Shown here piece after piece: positions 1 to 6,809 of a stretch of 7,611 bases of DNA. Both the position numbers and the translations under genes were made by a program. The stretch is from Treponema sp. GTDB lineage: Bacteria > Spirochaetota > Spirochaetia > Treponematales > Breznakiellaceae. The notes beneath the pieces are model-generated. The model was given only the letters and a program-made list of their open reading frames with translations, was not told where the DNA came from and ran no database searches. Where the stretch lies: the NCBI GenBank assembly GCA_031278025.1, contig JAITLF010000206.1, positions 1-7,611 on the forward strand, given 5' to 3'. Position 1 is the stretch's first letter; each line of letters opens with the position of its first letter.

Positions 1-188
1 AATCCAGTAAAAATCTGGTGGTTATTAAAGAAGCTCTTAAGGAATTCGGCAGGTCCGGTGTTATGTCCTGGCTTCATCTTGATCCTGATGGAATGAAGGG
101 AAAATTTCTTACCGCTCCGCGGCGCGGTGATATATCGGATCTTTCGGATGTCAAAGAACAGATGATCGTCGAATTTTATTCTAAATAA
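1..188 (+). CDS. rpsD: 30S ribosomal protein S4, C-terminal end (partial)
   Basis: The frame starting at base 3 is open from the left edge to a TAA at 186-188 and gives about 61 residues. The tail reads SWLHLDPDGMKGKFLTAP, then a short linker, then EQMIVEFYSK. This matches the S4 C-terminus, which typically has W-L-x-x-D-x-x-x-x-x-G and ends (E)QLIVE(F/Y/L)YSK. S4 is a primary 16S rRNA binding protein that nucleates 30S assembly and, in some bacteria, autoregulates the alpha operon. Its position directly before rpoA matches the order S13-S11-S4-alpha-L17. The rpoA ribosome binding site overlaps its stop codon, so the two are very likely co-transcribed. The N-terminal part lies outside the window. 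Confidence 0.9.
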   Translation, partial: SSKNLVVIKEALKEFGRSGVMSWLHLDPDGMKGKFLTAPRRGDISDLSDVKEQMIVEFYSK

Positions 189-197
189 GGAGTTCAC

Positions 198-1265
198 ATG
201 GCCCGTAAGAACCTGCTTAGAGGATTTAAACGTCCCAAAGGCATCACTTTTGAGCATGGTGAACTGCGACCGCATTATGGTAAGTTCACCGCAGCTCCTT
301 TTGAGCCGGGATTTGGGACTACTGTTGGTAATACGCTACGGAGGGTGCTTCTTTCTTCAATTCCGGGGTATGCGATTACGGCGGTTAAGATTACTTCGCA
401 TGATGTCGGTGGAGTTCCTCATATTATTTCCAGTGAATTCGCGATTATCCCGAATGTCGTTGAAGATACCCTGGAAGTTATTAATAATCTTAAACAGATG
501 CGCCTGCGGCTTCCCCCGGAAGTAGAGCAGACTGTCTTGTTGTATGAATGGTCTGGAAGGCGAGATGTAAAAAGTGATGACTTTGAGCGGCCTGGAGAAG
601 TGGAGGTAATGGGTGCTAGTCAGCATATTATGAACTTAATGGACGATGCTCATGTTGAGTTGGAGATTCAAATTGATCTGAACCGTGGTTATGTCCCCGC
701 TGAGGTCAATGAACAGTATGTTGAGGTTATCGGCACTATTCCTATGGATGCTATTTTTTCTCCGGTAAAAAAGGTAAAATTTGCTGTAGAGTCCACGCGG
801 GTCGGCCAGCGTAATGATTACGACAAACTCATCCTTGAGATATGGACAGACGGAACCGTGCGTCCTGACGATGCCTTGGCTGAAGCCGCTAAGATTGCGA
901 AAGATCATTTTTCGGTCTTTATCAATTTTGACGAAAACAACTTTGGATTTGATGAGGATTTGGACGAAGAAAATGAGCGGATTCGTCAGATACTCAATAC
1001 CCCGGTGGAGGAATTGGAGTTATCCGTCCGATCCTCCAATTGTCTTAAAAACGCGAATATTAAGACCATCGGGGAGTTGACCCGGAAGACCGAGGATGAT
1101 ATTACCAAGACCCGTAATTTTGGTAAGAAGTCCCTTCAGGAAATCAAGGAAAAGCTGAAGGAATGGAATTTGGGCCTTGGAGTAACTGATCTTAATGTAT
1201 TGAAGAACGCGGTAAAGATTACCTCTCAGCAATCCCAGCAAAAGGAAGAAGAAGATGAAGCATAG
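198..1265 (+). CDS. rpoA: DNA-directed RNA polymerase subunit alpha
   Basis: This 355-residue protein is the alpha subunit, which dimerises to seed assembly of beta and beta' and contacts upstream promoter DNA and activators. The N-terminal assembly domain carries the signature [20 protein letters not shown] (residues 35-54). The C-terminal domain (about 270-330) has VRSSNCLKN, in which R278, N281 and K284 align with the E. coli DNA-contact residues R265, N268 and K271, followed by [14 protein letters not shown] (307-320) of the second helix-hairpin-helix. UP-element binding is therefore expected to be intact. The interdomain linker is acidic (EDLDEENER), and the protein ends in a Q/E-rich tail after residue 343. 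It is somewhat longer than E. coli alpha (329). The ATG at 198 has AAGGAG at 187-192, overlapping the rpsD stop. The 3' end overlaps rplQ by 11 bases, which suggests translational coupling. Confidence 0.98.
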   Translation: MARKNLLRGFKRPKGITFEHGELRPHYGKFTAAPFEPGFGTTVGNTLRRVLLSSIPGYAITAVKITSHDVGGVPHIISSEFAIIPNVVEDTLEVINNLKQMRLRLPPEVEQTVLLYEWSGRRDVKSDDFERPGEVEVMGASQHIMNLMDDAHVELEIQIDLNRGYVPAEVNEQYVEVIGTIPMDAIFSPVKKVKFAVESTRVGQRNDYDKLILEIWTDGTVRPDDALAEAAKIAKDHFSVFINFDENNFGFDEDLDEENERIRQILNTPVEELELSVRSSNCLKNANIKTIGELTRKTEDDITKTRNFGKKSLQEIKEKLKEWNLGLGVTDLNVLKNAVKITSQQSQQKEEEDEA

Positions 1266-1674
1266 AAGAGGCTTTAATCCCCTTGAACGTTCATCGGCTC
1301 ACCGAAAAGCCTTGCATAGAAATATGGTGACCTCCCTGTTCAGGGATGAACGAATTAAAACTACCAAGGCAAAGGCCCTGGAAATCAGGCGGAGCGCCGA
1401 AAAGCTCATTACCCGGGCAAAGGTTGATTCGGTTCATAACCGGCGTATTGTTTCGAGCCGTCTCTTTGATGAGGGGATCGTGGCGAAACTGTTCACCAAT
1501 ATCGCGGTCAGGATGAAGGAAAGGCCGGGCGGTTATACCCGTATCCTCAAACTTGGGGAACGGTACGGCGATGCGGCGGAAATAGTCATCCTTGAGTTGG
1601 TTGACTATCATCTGGATATTGAAAAGGCGGAGAAAAAAGCACGAAAAGCCGCCGCCAAAAAAACGGCGAATTAA
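1255..1674 (+). CDS. rplQ: 50S ribosomal protein L17
   Basis: This 139-residue protein is L17, a large-subunit protein near the peptide exit tunnel. It opens with the family signature [20 protein letters not shown] (residues 1-20), followed by [19 protein letters not shown] and, near residue 94, [18 protein letters not shown]. These are standard L17 blocks. The C-terminus is a short Lys/Ala-rich basic extension (residues 122-139, [16 protein letters not shown]) that makes it a little longer than E. coli L17 (127). The ATG at 1255 lies inside the last codons of rpoA, with AAAGGA at 1241-1246 as a weak ribosome binding site that is itself part of the rpoA coding sequence. Its synthesis is therefore probably coupled to alpha translation. 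Confidence 0.97.
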   Translation: MKHRRGFNPLERSSAHRKALHRNMVTSLFRDERIKTTKAKALEIRRSAEKLITRAKVDSVHNRRIVSSRLFDEGIVAKLFTNIAVRMKERPGGYTRILKLGERYGDAAEIVILELVDYHLDIEKAEKKARKAAAKKTAN

Positions 1675-1694
1675 TAATCAGGAGAGTTGACATA

Positions 1695-1877
1695 ATGTCC
1701 AAAGTGCATAGAGGAAAGGGAATTCGGGAATTAGTCTCCTGCGGCAGGGATGATTGTCCGATTTGCAAAAGGGGCAACGTCAAGTTGCTCTACGAGGTGG
1801 AATCCGGCGACCAAAAGATCAAAGTTTGTAAGATCTGCAAAGCCGCAATAAAGCATAGAAAAAAAAGCCCTGCATAA
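1695..1877 (+). CDS. Small zinc-ribbon-like basic protein, function unknown
   Basis: This 60-residue protein begins at an ATG preceded by AGGAGA at 1680-1685, 20 bases after the rplQ stop, and is the last gene of the alpha operon before a hairpin. It has CPIC at residues 21-24 and CKIC at 45-48, an extra Cys at 16, and a strongly basic N-terminus (SKVHRGKGIR) and C-terminus (IKHRKKSPA). Two CxxC knuckles about 20 residues apart on a short basic chain resemble a zinc ribbon, as in small ribosomal proteins such as L33 or L36, but the sequence does not look like either. A ribosome- or RNA-associated role is inferred from size, charge and operon position only. The clear RBS, intact frame and tight spacing make it very likely a real gene. 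Confidence 0.85.
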   Translation: MSKVHRGKGIRELVSCGRDDCPICKRGNVKLLYEVESGDQKIKVCKICKAAIKHRKKSPA

Positions 1878-1886
1878 TAAATTGGG

Positions 1887-1914
1887 CCGATGGGCCTGTG
1901 GCCCGTCGGTTTCT
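1887..1914 (+). terminator. Hairpin at the end of the alpha operon, probable terminator
   Basis: CCGATGGGCC (1887-1896) pairs with GGCCCGTCGG (1900-1909) across a TGT loop, giving ten base pairs with one U-G wobble. It is followed by TTTCT (1910-1914), a short, imperfect U-tract. It lies 9 bases after the stop of the 60-residue gene and abuts the stop codon of the convergent relA (1914-1916). The stem is strong but the T-run is weak, so termination may be partial. On the opposite strand the hairpin is followed by AATTTATTA rather than a T-run, so it is less convincing as a relA terminator. Confidence 0.65.
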
Positions 1915-4106
1915 CAGACACCAAATTCGCTTTTCAATATGAGGTAGTCCTCTTTTTCAAGTCCGGTAAGTTCCAAGATATTGTATACCGCTGGAATTCT
2001 CCGGATATTTTGTGTTATTTTTTTCATATCTTCAGGCTGTTCAAGTTGTATGACGAAAAAGCCGGTCATGTGACCGGAGTTGGTTTTTTCTAGACGACCC
2101 TCAATGAGGTGGCCTTGGTATTTGCGGATGGCACCCTCAATTTCCGAGAAGAGGTTCGAGGAGAGCCGGGCATTGACTTTGAAGTATTTGACCAGCAGGG
2201 CGGCGGCGCTTTCCCATTCGGTGTCAATGCGACGTTCGGCAAAGTCCGGAATATTCCTAATGCTGCGGCAATTCTTTCGGTGAACAATGATGCCCCGTCC
2301 CCGTGAAACATACCCGGTGATAGGGTCTCCCAGCACGGGATTACAGCACTTTGCGAAACGGATCATCATGTTTTTTTCGTCTCCCACCCGGACCCGGATT
2401 TTGTTCGCTTCCGGTGAGGAGACAATCCTCTGTATGGCCTCCGGTTTCGTCTGTGCCGTACCCTCGTTCTCTTTAGCTTTTTCCGATTCTTTAGGGACTT
2501 CCTTCTTTTTGGCAGTCGCGTTTTTTTCGATGATTACCGAGTCGTCATGAAGCTGGAGCCAAGAACGAATCTTGTTTCGGGCCTTCGCGGTTTTTACGAT
2601 ACGTAGCCAGTTGATGTGGGGCCGGGCGTTTGTGGAGGTTAGGATTTCCACAACCTGGGTATTTTTCAATTCAGAACTCAAAGAGATGATGCTGCCGTCG
2701 GCCCTAGCGCCCATACAGTGTTCCCCCACTGCGGTATGGATGGCGTAGGCGAAGTCTATGGGTGTGGCTCTAACGGGGAGTTCTATTACTTTGCCCTGGG
2801 GGGTAAAAACATAGATGGAATCCTTGAGAAGTTCCCGCTTGATATCCTCCAGGAAGGACTCGGATCCCTGGTCATCTCCGGCCTCGGTCTCTATGAGTTT
2901 CCAGTCCTTGAGGCGGTTGATCAGGGCTACATCAGCGGGGCGCACGATTTCGCTGGTAGAGCCCTTCTTGTAAAGCCAATGGCTGGCTACGCCGTATTCA
3001 GCCATCCGGTGCATCTCGAAGGTGCGGATCTGGATTTCCAAGGGGATGCCTCCGCTCGCTCCCGCGCCATATCTTACCCGTAAGGGCGACCAGGGAAAGG
3101 GGCTGCCGGGGATAATTTCACCATTGTCGGGAATAGGGGCGGCGGTTTCCGCAACCGGGACATCGGTTACAAAGACCGTTGTATGGAGACTCCTGTAGCC
3201 GTTAGACTTACCCATGGCGATATAATCTTTGAAACGACCTTCCATGGGTTTCCAGAGACGGTGGACCATGCCGAGAAGGGCGTAACAGTGGTCTATGCTG
3301 TTACAGAGGAGGCGGAGGCCAAAGAGATCGTAGAGGTCGTCGGCGCTTTTGTTCCGCTTCCTCATCTTTTGATAAATCGAATAGAAATGTTTGGCCCGGC
3401 TTTCTACTTCGATGGTAATACCTAATGCGGCGGCTTCTTTTTTGATGGTTTCCTGGAGGGTATCCAAAAAGACTTCGCGCTGGCTTTTCTTCAGGGATAC
3501 GATTTCCTTGATTTGGGCAAAAGCTTCCCGGTTGAGGGTTTTCAGGGAAAGGTCTTCCAGTTCATCCTTCATCCAGGATATACCGAGGCGGTCCGCCAGA
3601 GGCGCGTAAATGTCCAGACACTCCTGGGCTATACGTTTCCGTTCCACCAGGGGGAAGCTTTTTAGTGTTCTCATGTTGGCGAGGACTACCGCCAGTTTGA
3701 TGAAGATGACCCGTATGTCGTTAACCATGGCGAAGAGCATCTTCCTGATGTTTTCCGCCTCCTGTATGGTTTTGTTCGTGGCGGAAATGTCGGCGATCCT
3801 GGTAACGCTTTCCACCATGAGAGTGACCGGGCGGCCAAACCCTTTGCTTATCCGGTCACGGGTAACGCCGGTTTCTTCCAGAGCGTTGAGGAGCAGGGCG
3901 GCGATGACAGTATCGGCGTCCAGGTTGAGGTCCGTAAGTATGGCTGCCGCCTCCAGGTTTTGCGCCGGCGGAGGCAAACCGGAACCGGCTCTTTCCACCC
4001 ATTTTATCGCGTTCACTATCCGGTCTATATCCGCATGGTCATAGGCTTCAAGTTTTTTGAAGAAATCCGTACTTGTTTTTTTCATCCCTTTTTTAAGGCG
4101 GAGCAA
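1914..4106 (-). CDS. relA: RelA/SpoT-family (p)ppGpp synthetase with degenerate hydrolase domain
   Basis: This 730-residue long RSH protein transfers pyrophosphate from ATP to GTP/GDP to make the stringent-response alarmone. Domains in order: a degenerate HD hydrolase domain (about 20-190); a synthetase domain (about 230-380) with YDLFGLRLL (259-267), RFKDYIAM (291-298), GYRSLHTTV (303-311) and LEIQIRT (356-362); a TGS domain (about 431-492); a Lys/Glu-rich linker (527-560); a Cys/His region with CC at 587-588, H609 and C613; and a C-terminal ACT domain (about 637-716). Synthetase Asp260 and Glu357 are present. In the HD domain, the usual LLHDVVEDT reads LLLNALEET (71-79) and KLADRLHNMR reads KLAVVLANMR (137-146), so the metal ligands are lost. 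An insertion of roughly 35 residues sits between the HTTV and EIQIRT blocks. The start is TTG at 4106 with AGGGA just upstream; an ATG at 4085 lacks a properly spaced RBS but remains possible. It lies 30 bases after prmC and is probably in the same operon. Confidence 0.93.
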   Translation of the reverse strand: MLRLKKGMKKTSTDFFKKLEAYDHADIDRIVNAIKWVERAGSGLPPPAQNLEAAAILTDLNLDADTVIAALLLNALEETGVTRDRISKGFGRPVTLMVESVTRIADISATNKTIQEAENIRKMLFAMVNDIRVIFIKLAVVLANMRTLKSFPLVERKRIAQECLDIYAPLADRLGISWMKDELEDLSLKTLNREAFAQIKEIVSLKKSQREVFLDTLQETIKKEAAALGITIEVESRAKHFYSIYQKMRKRNKSADDLYDLFGLRLLCNSIDHCYALLGMVHRLWKPMEGRFKDYIAMGKSNGYRSLHTTVFVTDVPVAETAAPIPDNGEIIPGSPFPWSPLRVRYGAGASGGIPLEIQIRTFEMHRMAEYGVASHWLYKKGSTSEIVRPADVALINRLKDWKLIETEAGDDQGSESFLEDIKRELLKDSIYVFTPQGKVIELPVRATPIDFAYAIHTAVGEHCMGARADGSIISLSSELKNTQVVEILTSTNARPHINWLRIVKTAKARNKIRSWLQLHDDSVIIEKNATAKKKEVPKESEKAKENEGTAQTKPEAIQRIVSSPEANKIRVRVGDEKNMMIRFAKCCNPVLGDPITGYVSRGRGIIVHRKNCRSIRNIPDFAERRIDTEWESAAALLVKYFKVNARLSSNLFSEIEGAIRKYQGHLIEGRLEKTNSGHMTGFFVIQLEQPEDMKKITQNIRRIPAVYNILELTGLEKEDYLILKSEFGV

Positions 4107-4136
4107 TGTATCCCTGCCGTAGGCCGGAGCGGAAAT

Positions 4137-5039
4137 TTATGCTGAATAGCTTCCGCCGATAACCCTCATCTGCCCAGCCAAATCTCTATACATTTGTATA
4201 TCACTATATCCCCGCGATTCAAGTATACCGGCGATAGTCCGTATCTGATCCGGCTCCGCTTCCATAAGCAGGGTTCCGCCGGGACAAAGGAAGGGCGGGG
4301 CCTCGGCGATAATACGCCGGATAAGGTCCAGGCCGTCTTTGCCCCCGTCCAGGGCAAGAGGGGGTTCCCGCCGTACTTCCGGGGTAAGGTCCGCCAGAAC
4401 CGCAGTGGGAACATAGGGAGGATTACTGATGATGAAGTCGAACCGGACGGGTCCGGGGAAGGCTCCTATACGGTCAAAGAGATCGCTTTCGATGAAGTTG
4501 ATGGGGAGTTCTCCCCCTGCCAGGGGTTGCAGGATTTTCAAAGCGTTTTTTCGGGCAACCTCCAGAGCTCTGTCCGAGATGTCCGAAGCGCAGATCCGCA
4601 ACGCTGGCCGTTCGTGTTTCAGGGCGACGGCCAGTGCGCCCGAACCCGTACCGAGGTCCAACAGGGCAAGCGGTGCGGGGGAGGGGACATCGGTTCGGCT
4701 ACAGGTACATTCATCTATGCGGGACAGGGCGGCCTCTACCAGAGTTTCCGTGTCGGGCCGGGGGACCAGGACATCGGTGGTTACGGTGAAGTCCAGTCCC
4801 CAGAACTCCTTGCGGCCCAGAATATAAGCCGCACATTCCCCGGCCCGGCGGCGTTCCAGGGCTTGCTCAAAACGGCGGTACATGTTTTCAGCAAGGGGTT
4901 CCGGCCCGGCAAGGATCAAGCCGGCCTTGTCGGTATTGAGGATGTCCGCAAGGAGAAGGGAAGCGTCCAGGACCGGGCTTGCTAGGCCGACAGCTCTGAG
5001 GAAGGCCGCCCCGCGAATAGCGGCGTCCCCAACGGTCAT
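4137..5039 (-). CDS. prmC: Release factor glutamine N5-methyltransferase
   Basis: This 300-residue protein (PrmC/HemK family) uses S-adenosylmethionine to methylate the glutamine of the GGQ motif in peptide release factors, which speeds peptide release. An N-terminal helical domain (about 1-75) that recognises the release factor precedes [13 protein letters not shown] (72-84) and VLVPRPDTE (90-98). The Rossmann-fold methyltransferase follows, with the AdoMet loop [12 protein letters not shown] (126-137) and the glutamine-binding signature ISNPPYVP (204-211). Length and motif order are normal for the family. Its ATG overlaps the prfA stop codon in the arrangement ATGA, and there is no strong Shine-Dalgarno sequence, so translation is probably coupled to RF1. 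The prfA-prmC pairing places the enzyme beside its substrate gene, as in many bacteria. Confidence 0.96.
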   Translation of the reverse strand: MTVGDAAIRGAAFLRAVGLASPVLDASLLLADILNTDKAGLILAGPEPLAENMYRRFEQALERRRAGECAAYILGRKEFWGLDFTVTTDVLVPRPDTETLVEAALSRIDECTCSRTDVPSPAPLALLDLGTGSGALAVALKHERPALRICASDISDRALEVARKNALKILQPLAGGELPINFIESDLFDRIGAFPGPVRFDFIISNPPYVPTAVLADLTPEVRREPPLALDGGKDGLDLIRRIIAEAPPFLCPGGTLLMEAEPDQIRTIAGILESRGYSDIQMYRDLAGQMRVIGGSYSA

Positions 5040-6199
5040 TCTACCGGTTCCGGCACAGGAACTCTGGATTTTATCGTCTTGGCGTCCGACTTTTCATCGG
5101 ACCCGGTATGAGAGGAAGATTCGGTCCTGGTTTCGGTCTTTGTTCCCAAGAGTTCCTCCCGAGCGGAAAGCTTGAGGGCGTCGAAGAGGCCTTCCACATC
5201 TCCCTGCATGATAAGGTCCAGCTTATAGAGGGTAAGGTTGATCCGGTGATCGGTCATCCGGTTCTGTGGGAAGTTGTAGGTCCGGATCCGTTCGGAGCGG
5301 TCCCCGGATCCCACTTGATTTCTCCGGGCCTCCGCCCGTTCCGACCGGGACTTGGCCTCTTCCATCTCGTAAATACGGGCCCGGAGTATGCGCATGGCCT
5401 TGGCCTTGTTTTTTATCTGGCTCTTTTCATCCTGGCAGTGTACCGTTACCCCCGTAGGAAGGTGGGTGATACGCACCGCCGAATCGGTGGTGTTGACGCA
5501 CTGGCCGCCGGGGCCGCCGGCCCTCATCACGTCTATTCTCAGGTCATCAGGCCGCAGGTCGATTTCCGTCTCGTCGGCTTCGGGGAGGACCGCCACCGTT
5601 ACCGCCGAGGTATGGATGCGGCCGGAAGCTTCGGTGGCGGGGACTCGTTGAACCCGATGTACTCCCGATTCGTAACGGAGGTTTTCGTAGACGTTGCTGC
5701 CACTGATGGAGAAGACGATTTCCTTAACCCCCCCCAGTTCCGTCTCGTTGGAACTCATGATCTCAAACTTCCAGCCCTTGGTTTCCGCGAACCGGGAATA
5801 CATGCGGAACAGGTCCGCCGCGAACAAGGCCGCCTCCTCGCCTCCCGTACCAGCCCGGATTTCCATGATGATGTTCTTTTCATCCAAGGGATCTTTGGGG
5901 ATAAGCAGTATCTTGAGCCGGTCTTCGGCTTCGATGAGCCGCTGTTCCAGGTCCCGGTATTCCTCCCTGGCCAGTTCCCGCATTTCCGGGTCTTTTTCGT
6001 CCTGAATCAGGGCTTTGGCATCGGCGATTCGCCGGGAGAAGGTTTCAATTTCCTTCCAGGAGTCGGCAACCGCACTGGCCTGGGAATATTCTTTCATAAT
6101 AGTCCGGTACTTCTTCTGATCTTTTACCAGATCCGGGTCCTGGATCATGCGGGATAATTCATCATGTTTGCGCAAAATGGATTCAAGCCGTTCGTTCAT
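5036..6199 (-). CDS. prfA: Peptide chain release factor 1 (RF1)
   Basis: This class I release factor recognises UAA and UAG and triggers hydrolysis of peptidyl-tRNA. Counting from the chosen ATG at 6199, the protein is 387 residues. It has an N-terminal coiled domain, the family block [18 protein letters not shown] (113-130), the codon-recognition tripeptide PAT in [14 protein letters not shown] (187-189; RF2 would have SPF), and the catalytic GGQ at 231-233 in [20 protein letters not shown]. The ATG at 6199 was preferred because the homology starts at MNERLESIL and a GGGGAG Shine-Dalgarno sequence sits about 8 bases upstream. The frame stays open for 46 further codons, but those residues do not look like RF1. 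An unusual hydrophilic tail of about 30 residues ([20 protein letters not shown] and onward) follows the normal C-terminus. It is the first gene of the prfA-prmC-relA block. Confidence 0.97.
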   Translation of the reverse strand: MNERLESILRKHDELSRMIQDPDLVKDQKKYRTIMKEYSQASAVADSWKEIETFSRRIADAKALIQDEKDPEMRELAREEYRDLEQRLIEAEDRLKILLIPKDPLDEKNIIMEIRAGTGGEEAALFAADLFRMYSRFAETKGWKFEIMSSNETELGGVKEIVFSISGSNVYENLRYESGVHRVQRVPATEASGRIHTSAVTVAVLPEADETEIDLRPDDLRIDVMRAGGPGGQCVNTTDSAVRITHLPTGVTVHCQDEKSQIKNKAKAMRILRARIYEMEEAKSRSERAEARRNQVGSGDRSERIRTYNFPQNRMTDHRINLTLYKLDLIMQGDVEGLFDALKLSAREELLGTKTETRTESSSHTGSDEKSDAKTIKSRVPVPEPVE

Positions 6200-6203
6200 C
6201 CTG

Positions 6204-6455
6204 TTACTCCCCCGCAGCTTTAGCCGCCGCAGCCTTGAATATACCAAAAAGTTGAAGCGCCGGCAATGCGGGGTTCTGTCCCGCAACGTCCTGCCGGAGG
6301 TATTGCAAATTGCGGTTTTTACGCAGGGCGAGCGCATTAAAAAAGAATACCACCGCTGGGGCTCCGGTGTAGCCGGACCCCGGTTTATTGATCAGAAACC
6401 CGGGTTTGTGTTGCGCAAAAACACTTTTGCGGTGCAAAAACCCAGGTTTACACAC
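6204..6455 (-). CDS. Doubtful short ORF with heptapeptide repeats upstream of prfA
   Basis: An 83-codon frame starts at GTG (6455) and stops 4 bases before the prfA ATG, with the prfA ribosome binding site inside its last codons. The frame is open further upstream to about 6598 but has no ATG, and no Shine-Dalgarno sequence is visible before the GTG. The N-terminal part is a seven-residue periodic repeat ([28 protein letters not shown]) encoded by the 21-bp DNA repeat. The C-terminal part is Ala-rich ([10 protein letters not shown]). The opposite strand is also open across the repeat, which weakens the case for coding. It may be a leader peptide coupled to prfA, a decayed gene, or an accidental frame in repeat DNA. 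I do not recognise a family. Confidence 0.25.
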   Translation of the reverse strand: MCKPGFLHRKSVFAQHKPGFLINKPGSGYTGAPAVVFFFNALALRKNRNLQYLRQDVAGQNPALPALQLFGIFKAAAAKAAGE

Positions 6456-6616
6456 CGCAGGCCCCGCCGCCGTCAGTTGCCGGTAGTACCGCCGGTACCG
6501 CCGCCAGAAACCGCGCCGGACATCATGATGAAGTCTGGCGAGGCGTCGTTGCCGCCGACGGCGGTAAGTGAACCTATGGCGGCTGTTCCCTAAGAATGTT
6601 TAATGCGCTCGCCCTG
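6324..6616. repeat. 18-bp perfect inverted repeat
   Basis: CAGGGCGAGCGCATTAAA at 6324-6341 recurs as its exact reverse complement, TTTAATGCGCTCGCCCTG, at 6599-6616. The arms are 257 bases apart and enclose the 21-bp tandem repeats and the GC-rich minus-strand frame. The match stops abruptly at both ends. No transposase or target-site duplication is seen, so this is not a recognisable insertion sequence. It may be two copies of a dispersed repeat in opposite orientation or the ends of a small non-autonomous element. Confidence 0.7.
6375..6458. repeat. Four diverged copies of a 21-bp tandem repeat
   Basis: Units begin at 6375, 6396, 6417 and 6438. Each starts with a version of the 12-bp palindrome AAACCCGGGTTT: GGACCCCGGTTT, AAACCCGGGTTT (perfect, 6396-6407), AAAAACACTTTT (much diverged) and AAACCCAGGTTT. 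A less conserved 9-bp segment follows each. Because 21 is seven codons and the core is palindromic, both strands read as similar heptapeptide repeats: KPGF-type on the minus strand, and [14 protein letters not shown] and similar on the plus strand. The register of the copies is exact, but divergence between units is high. Confidence 0.7.
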
Positions 6617-6643
6617 GATTTTTACGGTTATGGCTCTTGACAT
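6473..6643 (-). pseudogene. Possible gene remnant: minus-strand frame interrupted by one TAG
   Basis: Reading leftwards from an ATG at 6643, the frame gives MSRAITVKIQGERIKHS, then TAG at 6592-6590. The same frame then continues for 38 codons (GTAAIGSLTAVGGNDASPDF, then IMMSGAVSGGGTGGTTGN) to TGA at 6475-6473. The second part has the Gly/Thr/Ser-rich look of the end of a secreted or surface protein, but it is short and unrecognised. No ribosome binding site precedes the ATG. It could be a decayed gene end or chance, and the evidence is weak. Confidence 0.2.
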
Positions 6644-6666
6644 CCCGTTTTTTTTTCAGGTATTGT
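6637..6666 (+). promoter_or_regulatory. Sigma-70-type promoter for the tRNA cluster
   Basis: A perfect -35 box TTGACA (6637-6642) is followed after 18 bases by TATTGT (6661-6666), a -10 box with two differences from TATAAT. The spacer contains a run of nine T. Transcription would start near 6673, a few bases before the first base of tRNA-Ser(UGA) at 6679, the expected geometry for a tRNA promoter. The downstream tRNAs may be read from it too, since no convincing second promoter is seen. Confidence 0.7.
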
Positions 6667-6678
6667 TAAAACTCGTTT

Positions 6679-6764
6679 GGGAGCGGTGTCCGAGTGGTTG
6701 AAGGAGGCGGTCTTGAAAACCGTTGTGCCGCGAGGTACCGGGGGTTCGAATCCCCCCTGCTCCG
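6679..6764 (+). tRNA. tRNA-Ser (anticodon UGA)
   Basis: This 86-nt class II tRNA folds completely. Acceptor GGAGCGG pairs with CTGCTCC, with one G-U pair. The D arm is TCC/GGA with the loop GAGTGGTTGAA. Anticodon stem GCGGT/ACCGT holds the loop CTTGAAA, giving anticodon TGA. The long variable arm GTGCC-GCGA-GGTAC is typical of serine tRNAs, and the T arm is GGGGG-TTCGAAT-CCCCC. The discriminator is G, as expected for serine. CCA is not encoded, so it must be added by nucleotidyltransferase. It reads UCA and probably other UCN codons. Its last 27 nt and first 9 nt are identical to the tRNA-Ser(GCU) downstream. Confidence 0.97.
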
Positions 6765-6773
6765 TTGCGAAAG

Positions 6774-6796
6774 CACCGGGTGTTTCCCTGGGTGTT
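6774..6796 (+). terminator. Weak hairpin after tRNA-Ser(UGA)
   Basis: CACCGGG (6774-6780) can pair with CCC (6786-6788) and GGTG (6791-6794) across a TGTTT loop and a two-base bulge. Only TT follows, with no real U-run. It may be a 3' processing or attenuation structure rather than a terminator. Confidence 0.25.
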
Positions 6797-6809
6797 AAAT
6801 CATAAAGTT

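Noticed and set aside
4194..4985. A 263-codon plus-strand frame opposite prmC
   Set aside because: It is antisense to a complete PrmC with all motifs, has no ribosome binding site and no recognisable protein.
5108..6157. A 349-codon plus-strand frame opposite prfA
   Set aside because: It lies wholly antisense to RF1, whose domains and GGQ/PAT motifs are unmistakable. High G+C at codon third positions commonly opens such antisense frames.
6200..6337. N-terminal extension of RF1 by 46 codons
   Set aside because: The extra residues do not resemble RF1, and the ATG at 6199 has a well-placed GGGGAG sequence and matches the family start.
6375..6458. CRISPR-like array
   Set aside because: The period is only 21 bp with no separate unique spacers, units are strongly diverged, and there are no cas genes.
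6147..6593. A 148-codon plus-strand frame across the repeat region
   Set aside because: It begins inside prfA on the opposite strand, has no ribosome binding site, and its Arg/Pro-rich sequence reflects the palindromic 21-bp repeat and GCC/CCG-rich DNA.
6324..6616. Insertion sequence
   Set aside because: The enclosed 257 bp contain no transposase-like frame and no target-site duplication was seen at the outer ends.
6596..6640. A 14-codon plus-strand peptide (MFNALALDFYGYGS)
   Set aside because: It lacks a ribosome binding site, overlaps the inverted repeat arm and the -35 box of the tRNA promoter, and is too short to support.
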